DNA of 8,062 bases from JAKPKF01 sp964579365 (GTDB lineage Bacteria; Patescibacteriota; Dojkabacteria; SC72): NCBI GenBank assembly GCA_964579365.1, contig CAZOFW010000026.1, positions 1 to 8,062 on the forward strand, given 5' to 3'. Shown here one piece after another: positions 1-6,404 of this stretch. The notes beneath the pieces are model-generated. The model had not been told where the DNA came from. It saw nothing but the letters and a program-made list of their open reading frames with translations, and searched no databases. The translations under genes and the position numbers were made by a program. Numbering within the stretch: the first letter of the stretch is position 1; every line of letters begins with the position of its first letter.

Positions 1-1
1 C

Positions 2-1660
2 TATGATTCAGATGATTCCGAGAATCTCCTCAAGGAGATAATGCTTGAGTTGCAAATAGATATCAAACAAATAAAGCCAAAAGCAATAGCTCACTTCATA
101 GAAGCTGCAAAAAATGACATGGTTACACCTGCACAATTCTCTAACCATTTTGGGGGATACATAGAAGATATTACTGCCCAGATATATCCTGCCTACCAAG
201 CACAACTCAAAGCTCAAAATTCCGTAGATTTTGGAGACCTTCTTTTCCTTGCTGTAAAGATGCTAGAAGAGAACAAAGAGGTAAGGGAATATTACCAAAA
301 CAAGTTCAAATACATTCTCATAGATGAATACCAAGATACAAATAATGCTCAGTACAGATTTGCCAAACTACTCTCTGAAAAGAACCAAAACATCTGTGTT
401 GTTGGAGACGATGATCAGGGAATATATGCATGGAGAGGAGCAGATATCAAAAATATTCAATCATTTGAAAAAGATTTTAAAAATGTAACAGTTATTAAGC
501 TAGAACAAAATTACAGATCCACAAAAAATGTAATAGAAGCAGCAGTCTCTGTCATACAGCAGAATAACCAGAGAATAGTTAAAAACCTTTGGACAGACAA
601 TAACCAAGGAGAAACAATTACTGTCTACCAAGCCAGAGATCAAGAAGAAGAAGCAGAGTATGTGGTGGAAAATATCCGACATTTTAGAGACATGATGATT
701 CCGCTTAATAATGTCGCTATCCTTTACAGAACCAATTACCAGTCCCGTGCAATTGAGGAAGCTATGTTGAAGGAAGGAATACCGTACAAGCTTGTGGGAG
801 GATTTAGATTCTACGAGAGAAAAGAGATCAAGGATGTAATTAGCTATCTTAGATTTATGTACAACCTTAAAGATGAACTTAGTTTGTCTAGGATATTGAA
901 TGTGCCAACTAGAAAGATGGGTCCAAAGGCAGTCAAATCTTTGCATGAGTTAGCGAAGGAGTGTTCATGCACAATTGGGGAATTTTTGGTTGGAGCTTTC
1001 GTAGTACTGAATCCTGAATACAAACATCTTTGTGATATTAAAGAGATTTCAATGTCTAAAATAATTGAATTACAAAAAGAATTCGAAAAACTCAAATTGG
1101 TTATTAATCTTTTTGGAGGACTTTATTTTGAATCCAAAGAGAAAGACCTTTTAACACTGATAGATATTATTCTTGAGAGAACAAGATATATCCAATGGTT
1201 TGACGATGGGACAGAACAATCTGAGATGAAAAAAGAGAATATAACAGAGTTGAAGAATGTTGCATATACATATGTATCAAAGTTTGGACAACAAAGTTTA
1301 GAGATGTTTCTAAATGAAATAAATCTGATTGAACAGGAACAGGACAAAAACCAAGATGGAAGTGGAAACTACGTAAATCTTATGACACTTCACTCTTCCA
1401 AGGGATTGGAATTTGATTATGTATTTTTAATTGGTATGGAAGAGGGATTACTTCCGCACTCAAGAGCCTTTATAGAAGAGAAAGAATTAGAGGAAGAAAG
1501 AAGACTCTGTTATGTAGGAATAACTAGAGCTAAGCAAAAATTGTATCTAACATTTGCTGAGAACAGATTAACAAGAGAAGGGTATTCATCTCAGTTACCA
1601 TCTAGATTCCTTGGAGAAATTCCACAAAACCTTTGCGAATATTTTAGTTGGAATGCTTAA
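2..1660 (+). CDS. pcrA: UvrD/PcrA-type superfamily 1 DNA helicase, 5' end cut by window
   Basis: ATP-dependent 3'-5' DNA helicase of the UvrD/PcrA/Rep family, a cytoplasmic enzyme of repair and replication-fork maintenance. The frame is open from the window edge, so the ATG at 41 is internal and 552 residues are visible. Seen in order (visible numbering): motif II DEYQ at 108-111 (Walker B), motif III with GDDDQGIYAWRG around 135-146, motif IV QNYRST near 169-174, motif V TLHSSKG at 462-468 and motif VI with the arginine finger, CYVGITRAK, at 503-511. Walker A (motif I) and motif Ia should lie upstream, outside the window; by comparison with family lengths roughly 100-130 residues are missing. 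The C-terminus stops about 15 residues after SRFLGEIP, whereas UvrD and PcrA continue for about 70-80 more residues into a Tudor-like tail, so this protein appears to lack that tail. The stop codon overlaps that of the convergent downstream gene. The family is certain; choosing between the names PcrA, UvrD and Rep is a judgement. Confidence 0.93.
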   Translation, partial: YDSDDSENLLKEIMLELQIDIKQIKPKAIAHFIEAAKNDMVTPAQFSNHFGGYIEDITAQIYPAYQAQLKAQNSVDFGDLLFLAVKMLEENKEVREYYQNKFKYILIDEYQDTNNAQYRFAKLLSEKNQNICVVGDDDQGIYAWRGADIKNIQSFEKDFKNVTVIKLEQNYRSTKNVIEAAVSVIQQNNQRIVKNLWTDNNQGETITVYQARDQEEEAEYVVENIRHFRDMMIPLNNVAILYRTNYQSRAIEEAMLKEGIPYKLVGGFRFYERKEIKDVISYLRFMYNLKDELSLSRILNVPTRKMGPKAVKSLHELAKECSCTIGEFLVGAFVVLNPEYKHLCDIKEISMSKIIELQKEFEKLKLVINLFGGLYFESKEKDLLTLIDIILERTRYIQWFDDGTEQSEMKKENITELKNVAYTYVSKFGQQSLEMFLNEINLIEQEQDKNQDGSGNYVNLMTLHSSKGLEFDYVFLIGMEEGLLPHSRAFIEEKELEEERRLCYVGITRAKQKLYLTFAENRLTREGYSSQLPSRFLGEIPQNLCEYFSWNA

Positions 1661-2580
1661 AGCCAACTTAATTCACCATATTTAGCTACGTACAATTTGT
1701 AAACGGCGGGCCACATCCTTGCTGGATTTGCTCCACCTCTTAACTTCTCCAATGTCCTTTTTATCTGTGCTCTCCCGTCGAAGATGCTGTCCTTTGGATA
1801 TTGTTGATACCAAAGACATGGATCCCATTGGAACAAACCTTTGTAGTATGAATGTCTATTATTCTCTGCATTACAACCAGATTCATACTTCATTGTCCAT
1901 TTCAACCATCTCTTCTCTTCTGCCGATGCTTTTATTGAATCTACATATGCAAACCAGTAATTACAGTTATATCCAATCTGAGGAACTTCCTTTGGAGAAT
2001 CGTCTGGACCTTTGATGATATATATCTCAGCTCTTGGATTCCTTACAATATTCTTTTCAACTATCTCTTCAGTTATTAACTCGCCCCTCTCATATATTCG
2101 TCTTACTTTCTGTGTCATTACTCCAAGCACGCCCTGTTGTTCTAACACTTTTTGGCTTAATCTTGCACAAAGAGTTCCACCTTTAACAATTGTTTGGTAT
2201 GGAATATCCAATTTTATTTCATCAATTGTATCTCTGTAGGAGAACACGTAGATGTATGAATTATTATAAAGAGTATTCATCGGAGATGTGCTAATGACTT
2301 TCTTCATAGTACTAATGGGGTATCCCAGCTCCAAAAGGGCAAATACCGGAGAGGATGCGGTAGAAATATGCTTTTTTATTTCTCCTTCATAATTTACAAC
2401 CACAACCTTAGGGGTATATCTACCTTTCTCAACATCAGCATCTATCCCGTATACCATGCTGAGAAGTGTATTACTTTTGTACCTTGCTTCTATATTTGTA
2501 CTATTTGCTGTTGGAACCTTACTCATAGCAAACATCGCGATGAGCATAAGTAGAGTTCCGAATATTTTGGCTTTAGACAT
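1657..2580 (-). CDS. Secreted DUF348/G5/lysozyme-like (RpfB-like) cell-wall protein
   Basis: Predicted exported peptidoglycan-acting protein of 307 residues. Residues 1-26 form a signal peptide or N-terminal anchor (SKAK, then a hydrophobic run at about 6-20, then a small-residue stretch near TANS). Residues about 57-112 resemble a DUF348 ubiquitin-like repeat (VVVNYEGEIKKH). Residues about 122-190 fit a G5 domain, with DIPYQTIVKGG at its start, QQGVLGVMTQKVRRIYERGE in the middle and the pattern of a G5 second half after it. Residues about 218-305 are lysozyme/SLT-like: KYESGCN supplies a likely catalytic Glu233 and SYYKGLFQWD matches the GLFQ block of Rpf and lytic transglycosylases. Cys236 and Cys255 flank this site and could form a disulfide. 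DUF348, G5 and Rpf in this order is the plan of actinobacterial RpfB; YabE-type Firmicute proteins carry a 3D domain instead. The product likely remodels the wall outside the membrane. The start follows a -10-like element and has no ribosome binding site. Enzyme activity is inferred, not shown. Confidence 0.82.
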   Translation of the reverse strand: MSKAKIFGTLLMLIAMFAMSKVPTANSTNIEARYKSNTLLSMVYGIDADVEKGRYTPKVVVVNYEGEIKKHISTASSPVFALLELGYPISTMKKVISTSPMNTLYNNSYIYVFSYRDTIDEIKLDIPYQTIVKGGTLCARLSQKVLEQQGVLGVMTQKVRRIYERGELITEEIVEKNIVRNPRAEIYIIKGPDDSPKEVPQIGYNCNYWFAYVDSIKASAEEKRWLKWTMKYESGCNAENNRHSYYKGLFQWDPCLWYQQYPKDSIFDGRAQIKRTLEKLRGGANPARMWPAVYKLYVAKYGELSWL

Positions 2581-2590
2581 AATTTAGCCT

Positions 2591-2599
2591 ATTTTAGCA
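2591..2599 (-). promoter_or_regulatory. Extended -10 element for the G5 protein gene
   Basis: Read on the minus strand, this is TGcTAAAAT, an extended -10 with hexamer TAAAAT. It ends 10 bases before the ATG at 2580, so transcription would begin about 4 bases before the start codon and the mRNA would be almost leaderless. No good -35 hexamer lies 16-18 bases upstream, which is compatible with an extended -10 promoter. This is assignment by pattern only. Confidence 0.45.
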
Positions 2600-2616
2600 C
2601 ATATATAGAAAAATAT

Positions 2617-2645
2617 TTGACATGGATTACTTCCTAAACTATATT
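2617..2645 (+). promoter_or_regulatory. Sigma70-type promoter for the TPR gene (TTGACA-17-TATATT)
   Basis: A perfect -35 TTGACA (2617-2622) is followed after exactly 17 bases by TATATT (2640-2645), five of six matches to the -10 consensus. The predicted transcription start falls at 2651-2652, on the ATG at 2652. This is the best promoter in the window. It overlaps the upstream in-frame ATG at 2622, which therefore cannot be the start of transcripts from this promoter. Confidence 0.65.
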
Positions 2646-2651
2646 CAATTA

Positions 2652-4097
2652 ATGAAAGAGAAACTTAAAAAGCTTATACCTTGGTTTGTATTAGCCATAA
2701 TTCTTCTTGGAACAGGAGTTTGGTATTTGTTAAGTAAAAGAGTTACGCAGGAACAGATTACAACATACCAACAAATTCTCTCTGAAGCAGATTCTCAATT
2801 TGAAGCAAAGGAATACTCTACGGCTATCAACAGATATTACAATGCAGTGGATGTAATTCCAAGTAGAATTGAAGCATACAATGGAATTATTGATATCCTC
2901 TTGATTAAAAACAGGGCTACGGATGCTGTTGAGATGGTTGAGAAATCTGCCAAGAAACTTAGTAACTATGACAAATCAATTCTTTATTCAAAAATTGGAA
3001 GTAAATATTACGAAGATACATTGTATGATCAAGCACTAAGTGTCTATCTAGATGGTCTTGGAGTAGGAAGTACCAACCCAGAATTGGAATTAAATATCGC
3101 AAAAACGTATGTAAAGAAAGGAAAACTAAATGATGCAAATGCATATCTAGGCAAATCAATCTATTCAGAAGATACTCTGTATGAAGCATCTCTGTTGAGA
3201 GCATATATCCTCGCAACTACCAATGTGGATGAAGCGAAAAATATATTGGGAGCAGTTGAACCCTCTGACACCTGGAAGGCATTCTACGAAGAATTCTCTT
3301 CTGTACTAGATAGCTTAACTGAAGACACAAAGTTTAATGCTACGAAATTGGCAAGAGTATATGTAAACAATGGATATCCGATATTAGCGATTAATCTTTT
3401 AGAACCACTATCTGAGGATGTTGTGGAATACCTGGAAGGTGTTTACTTCCTTGGTAGAGCATATTTAGATTATGGAGATTATGATAAAGCTATAACACAG
3501 TTTGACAGAGCTCTGTCATTGGGTGGAATGGAAGATGATATTCTTTGGGGTAAAGCAAGGGCATATTTCTTCAAAGATGATTTAGAGGGCTCCTTCAGTA
3601 GCTACTCAAAGGCGGTCTCCTATGCGGGAGAAGATGTAGCTCAAGAACTAGTCTCAGAATATATGGATCTTCTGCTAGAAAATAATCAGACACTCAGAGC
3701 AGATGAGTTGGTTAAGAAATTGATGAACTATATGTCTGCACCTTATGTACGATTGTATGGAGTTAAAGTAAACAAAGCTCTAAATGATTCTAAAAAGGTA
3801 GACTACTATCTAGGTCTTCTTGCGAAAATGAAATTAAACGAACAGGATAAAAAAGAGTATATATACCTGAATGCTTCTAATCTGCTAGCAAAGGGAAAGA
3901 CTGATGCAGTAGCAGTAGCATTAGAAGAATTAGTAAAGATAGATAGATTTAGTCCACAATATTACTTTGTAAGTGGCCAATTAGAGTATAATCTAGGCAA
4001 TAAAGATACCGCGAAGGAGATGCTAAAGAAAGCTATTGAATACGATACAGATAACCTCGTTTCGGAAGAAGCAAATCAACTGTTGTCCCAGATATAG
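2652..4097 (+). CDS. Membrane-anchored tetratricopeptide-repeat protein
   Basis: Protein of 481 residues with no assigned enzymatic role. A basic N-terminus (MKEKLKK) precedes one hydrophobic segment at about 9-27, so it is predicted to be a signal anchor with the C-terminal part outside the membrane. The rest is helical repeat: TPR-like units are visible near 41-74, 109-142, 143-176, 262-294 (GRAYLDYGDYDKAITQFDRA, the clearest), 295-327 and 435-468. I found no cysteine in the protein. TPR arrays act as protein-binding scaffolds; a role in assembling or holding envelope proteins is inference. I chose ATG 2652 rather than the in-frame ATG 2622 because a TTGACA-17-TATATT promoter would start transcription at about 2652, and starting here puts the lysine-rich stretch at the N-terminus as usual for a signal anchor. 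The gene is divergent from the G5/lysozyme-like gene, with 71 bases between their starts. The fusA promoter begins inside its last codons. Confidence 0.85.
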   Translation: MKEKLKKLIPWFVLAIILLGTGVWYLLSKRVTQEQITTYQQILSEADSQFEAKEYSTAINRYYNAVDVIPSRIEAYNGIIDILLIKNRATDAVEMVEKSAKKLSNYDKSILYSKIGSKYYEDTLYDQALSVYLDGLGVGSTNPELELNIAKTYVKKGKLNDANAYLGKSIYSEDTLYEASLLRAYILATTNVDEAKNILGAVEPSDTWKAFYEEFSSVLDSLTEDTKFNATKLARVYVNNGYPILAINLLEPLSEDVVEYLEGVYFLGRAYLDYGDYDKAITQFDRALSLGGMEDDILWGKARAYFFKDDLEGSFSSYSKAVSYAGEDVAQELVSEYMDLLLENNQTLRADELVKKLMNYMSAPYVRLYGVKVNKALNDSKKVDYYLGLLAKMKLNEQDKKEYIYLNASNLLAKGKTDAVAVALEELVKIDRFSPQYYFVSGQLEYNLGNKDTAKEMLKKAIEYDTDNLVSEEANQLLSQI

Positions 4098-4112
4098 TAG
4101 TTCTGATATAAT
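4083..4112 (+). promoter_or_regulatory. Candidate fusA promoter with extended -10 (TGaTATAAT)
   Basis: The extended -10 TGaTATAAT (4104-4112) contains a perfect TATAAT at 4107-4112. A TTGTCC hexamer at 4083-4088 lies 18 bases upstream as a partial -35. Transcription would start near 4119, leaving a leader of about 54 bases before the fusA ATG. The element begins in the last codons of the TPR gene and ends 15 bases after its stop. Confidence 0.55.
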
Positions 4113-4159
4113 CCCTACTGCGAGAGTGAGAACTTTCCTTTGTTTGTATTGTTAATTTT

Positions 4160-4165
4160 TATATT
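4160..4165 (+). promoter_or_regulatory. Second -10-like hexamer immediately before fusA
   Basis: TATATT lies 7 bases before the fusA ATG, so a transcript from it would begin at or next to the start codon. No convincing -35 sits 16-18 bases upstream, and the region is AT-rich, so chance is a real alternative. It is listed because the same spacing recurs before the TPR gene and tuf. Confidence 0.28.
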
Positions 4166-4172
4166 AAAAAAG

Positions 4173-6272
4173 ATGGATAAGACAAGTTACAATGTGAAGA
4201 TGCCTTTAGATATGATTAGAAATATCGGTATCATTGCACATATTGATGCAGGGAAAACAACAACAACTGAAAGACTTTTGTTCTTTACTGGTCAAGTACA
4301 TAAGATTGGAGAAGTACACGAGGGAGCTGCGACTACAGACTTCATGGTACAGGAGCAGGAACGAGGAATTACAATTATGTCCGCAGCAGTAACTTGCTTC
4401 TGGGATTATAACCAAAACAGATACAGAATTAACATTATCGATACGCCGGGACATGTAGATTTCACCGCAGAAGTAGAAAGATCTCTGAGAGTACTCGATG
4501 GTGCAGCTGTAATCTTTGACGGAAGAAAAGGTGTAGAGCCACAGTCCGAAACAGTATGGAGACAAGCAAACAAATACAAAGTACCAAGAATTTGTTTTAT
4601 GAATAAAATCAATTTAATTGGTGGAGACTTTGAGAAAAGTTTTGAGACAATTAAAACAAGATTAAGTAATAAGGCAGTAGCAGTTACATTACCACTTGGA
4701 AAAGAGCAGCAACTTTTTGGATATATAGATTTAATAAAAATGAAGGCATATACATACGATGGAATAGATACTCCAGAATTAACAGAGATAGAAATTCCAG
4801 AAGATATGAAAGCTATGGCAGACAAATATAGAGCAATACTCTTGGAAGTATTGGTAGAGCAAGACGATGTATTGATGAATAAATACTTTGAAGGAGGAGA
4901 ATTTACTCCAGAAGAATTGTACGGTGCATTGAGAAAAGGAACTTTAGGATTGAAGCTTTTCCCTGTCCTTGGTGGAGACTCTAGATCTGCTATGGCAAAG
5001 ACATTGTTAGACTACATTACAATTTGTCTACCATCTCCATTAGATGTTTCTGCTGTTAAGGGAATTCATCCAAAAACAGGAGAGGAAATTGAAAGACATC
5101 CAAATGAAGATGATCCATTCTCTTCTCTAGTGTTCAAAATTGTAAATGATCCACACATTGGAAACCTTTCATACTTTAGAATTTACTCTGGAAAGATAGA
5201 TGCAGGTACATATGTACTTAATTCGTCTAAGAATATAAAAGAGAGAGTCGGAAGACTTGTACTTATGCACGCAGATGACAGAGAAGAAGTTCCATCATTG
5301 AGAGCAGGAGATATTGGAGCTATCGTTGGACTTAAAGATTCAATAACAGGTGATACACTCTGCGATGAAGCAAAACCAATTATTCTTGAGAAGATAGATT
5401 TTGCAGAGCCTGTTGTATCTGAAGCTATCGAACCAGCTACAAAATCAGATGAAGAGAAAATGACAGAAGCTTTGGTAAGATTGACAAAAGAAGATCCAAC
5501 TTTCAAAGTAACAACGGACCAAGATACAAGTCAGACAATTATTCATGGAATGGGTGAGTTACATTTGGAAATCATTGTCGACAGACTAAAGAGAGAATTT
5601 AATGTAGAAGCAAAAGTTGGTAAACCACAAGTTGCTTACAGGGAGACAATTAAGAAACTTGTCCCAGAAGCAGAAGGAAGATATATCAAACAATCTGGTG
5701 GTAAAGGTCAGTACGGACACTGTTGGATTAAATTGGAACCAAATACTCAAGGTAAAGGTTTTGAGTTTATTAATGCAATTAAAGGTGGTTCAATTCCAAG
5801 AGAGTTTGTTCCTGCTATTGAGAAGGGTATTATTGAGTCTATGAAGTCTGGAGTTGTCGCAGGATATCCAGTAGTAGATATTAAGATAACTGTATACGAT
5901 GGTTCTTACCATGATGTTGACTCTTCTGAGGCAGCATTTAAAGTTGCAGGATCAATGGCCTTTAAAGCAGGATGTAAGATGGGAGACCCTATCCTTTTAG
6001 AACCAGTCATGAGAGTAGAAGTTGAAACACCAGATCAATATATGGGTGATGTAACAGGATCTCTAAGTAGCAAAAGAGGACAAATACAAGGAACAGAAAG
6101 TATTGGAAATGGAATTAGTAAGATATCTGCGTTTGTTCCATTGTCAGAGCTGTTTGGATACACAAGTGAATTGCGATCAATAACGAGTGGTAGGGGAAGT
6201 TCAAATATGGAACCATCCCATTATGCAGAGGTGCCAAAAAACGTAGCAGAGGAAATTTCCGGAAAGAGATAG
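4173..6272 (+). CDS. fusA: Translation elongation factor G with altered G4 motif
   Basis: EF-G, the ribosomal translocase GTPase, 699 residues from ATG 4173, a normal family length. A longer frame from TTG 4140 would add 11 hydrophobic residues unlike any EF-G N-terminus, so it is rejected. GTPase motifs: G1 AHIDAGKTTTTE at 22-33, G2 ERGITI at 63-68, G3 DTPGHVDF at 90-97. G4 reads N144-K145-I146-N147 in place of NKMD, followed by Leu instead of the usual Arg. The G5 loop reads LGGDS at 266-270 where EF-G usually has GSA(L/F)K. The rest is canonical: domain II after LPSP at 286-289, domain III with IHGMGELHLEIIVDR, domain IV with REFVPAIEKGI and the tip HDVDSSE, and domain V with LSSKRGQIQG and ELFGYTSELRS. 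It is followed by tuf, as in str operons, but rpsL and rpsG are not upstream. The start has no Shine-Dalgarno sequence. Confidence 0.98.
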   Translation: MDKTSYNVKMPLDMIRNIGIIAHIDAGKTTTTERLLFFTGQVHKIGEVHEGAATTDFMVQEQERGITIMSAAVTCFWDYNQNRYRINIIDTPGHVDFTAEVERSLRVLDGAAVIFDGRKGVEPQSETVWRQANKYKVPRICFMNKINLIGGDFEKSFETIKTRLSNKAVAVTLPLGKEQQLFGYIDLIKMKAYTYDGIDTPELTEIEIPEDMKAMADKYRAILLEVLVEQDDVLMNKYFEGGEFTPEELYGALRKGTLGLKLFPVLGGDSRSAMAKTLLDYITICLPSPLDVSAVKGIHPKTGEEIERHPNEDDPFSSLVFKIVNDPHIGNLSYFRIYSGKIDAGTYVLNSSKNIKERVGRLVLMHADDREEVPSLRAGDIGAIVGLKDSITGDTLCDEAKPIILEKIDFAEPVVSEAIEPATKSDEEKMTEALVRLTKEDPTFKVTTDQDTSQTIIHGMGELHLEIIVDRLKREFNVEAKVGKPQVAYRETIKKLVPEAEGRYIKQSGGKGQYGHCWIKLEPNTQGKGFEFINAIKGGSIPREFVPAIEKGIIESMKSGVVAGYPVVDIKITVYDGSYHDVDSSEAAFKVAGSMAFKAGCKMGDPILLEPVMRVEVETPDQYMGDVTGSLSSKRGQIQGTESIGNGISKISAFVPLSELFGYTSELRSITSGRGSSNMEPSHYAEVPKNVAEEISGKR

Positions 6273-6304
6273 CCCAAAAATACTGCTAAATTACTATAAA
6301 GCAC

Positions 6305-6333
6305 TTGCAACTATCATCACTTTTTGATAATAT
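6305..6333 (+). promoter_or_regulatory. Candidate tuf promoter (TTGCAA-17-TAATAT, extended)
   Basis: TTGCAA (6305-6310) and TAATAT (6328-6333) are separated by exactly 17 bases, and a TG one base before the -10 makes it extended. Transcription would begin near 6340, giving a leader of about 65 bases that starts with an inverted repeat. It lies 33 bases after the fusA stop; no clear intrinsic terminator for fusA is visible between them. Confidence 0.5.
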
Positions 6334-6340
6334 TCAACGC

Positions 6341-6362
6341 AGATTTGTAATTTTACAAATCT
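6341..6362 (+). repeat. Perfect 10-bp inverted repeat at the predicted tuf mRNA 5' end
   Basis: Arms AGATTTGTAA (6341-6350) and TTACAAATCT (6353-6362) are exact complements separated by TT. As RNA it can form an 8-bp AU-rich stem with a 6-base loop. No U-tract follows, so an intrinsic terminator for fusA is unlikely. It begins within a base or two of the predicted tuf transcription start, which suits a DNA operator or a 5' stabilising hairpin; which of these is unknown. Confidence 0.6.
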
Positions 6363-6391
6363 TGTATAAGAAAAATATTTATTTAATTTAT

Positions 6392-6397
6392 TATAAA
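6392..6397 (+). promoter_or_regulatory. Second -10-like hexamer immediately before tuf
   Basis: TATAAA lies 7 bases before the tuf ATG, the spacing expected of a leaderless transcript. The surrounding 40 bases are almost pure A and T and no good -35 is present, so it is weak on its own. It may instead only provide an unstructured leader for start-codon access. Confidence 0.25.
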
Positions 6398-6404
6398 TAT
6401 ATAA

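Noticed and set aside
41..43. ATG as the start of the helicase
   Set aside because: The frame is open back to the window edge and the residues before it (YDSDDSENLLKEI) match the family, so it is an internal methionine.
500..946. Minus-strand frame of 148 codons inside the helicase, and similar frames on the opposite strand of fusA and tuf
   Set aside because: They lie opposite conserved coding sequence, have no recognisable domains and look like chance openings caused by base composition.
1646..1668. Bidirectional terminator at the convergent stops (AGTTGG / CCAACT)
   Set aside because: The stem has only 6 pairs around an 11-base loop and no U-tract follows on either strand.
2622..2651. 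ATG 2622 as the start of the TPR protein
   Set aside because: It overlaps the -35 TTGACA of a strong promoter whose transcript would begin at about 2652. It stays possible only if an upstream promoter exists.
4140..4172. TTG start adding 11 residues to EF-G
   Set aside because: The extension is hydrophobic and unlike EF-G N-termini; ATG 4173 gives a normal length and beginning.
6273..6340. Intrinsic terminator after fusA
   Set aside because: No GC-rich stem followed by a T-run is seen; CTTTTTG at about 6320 has no stem before it.
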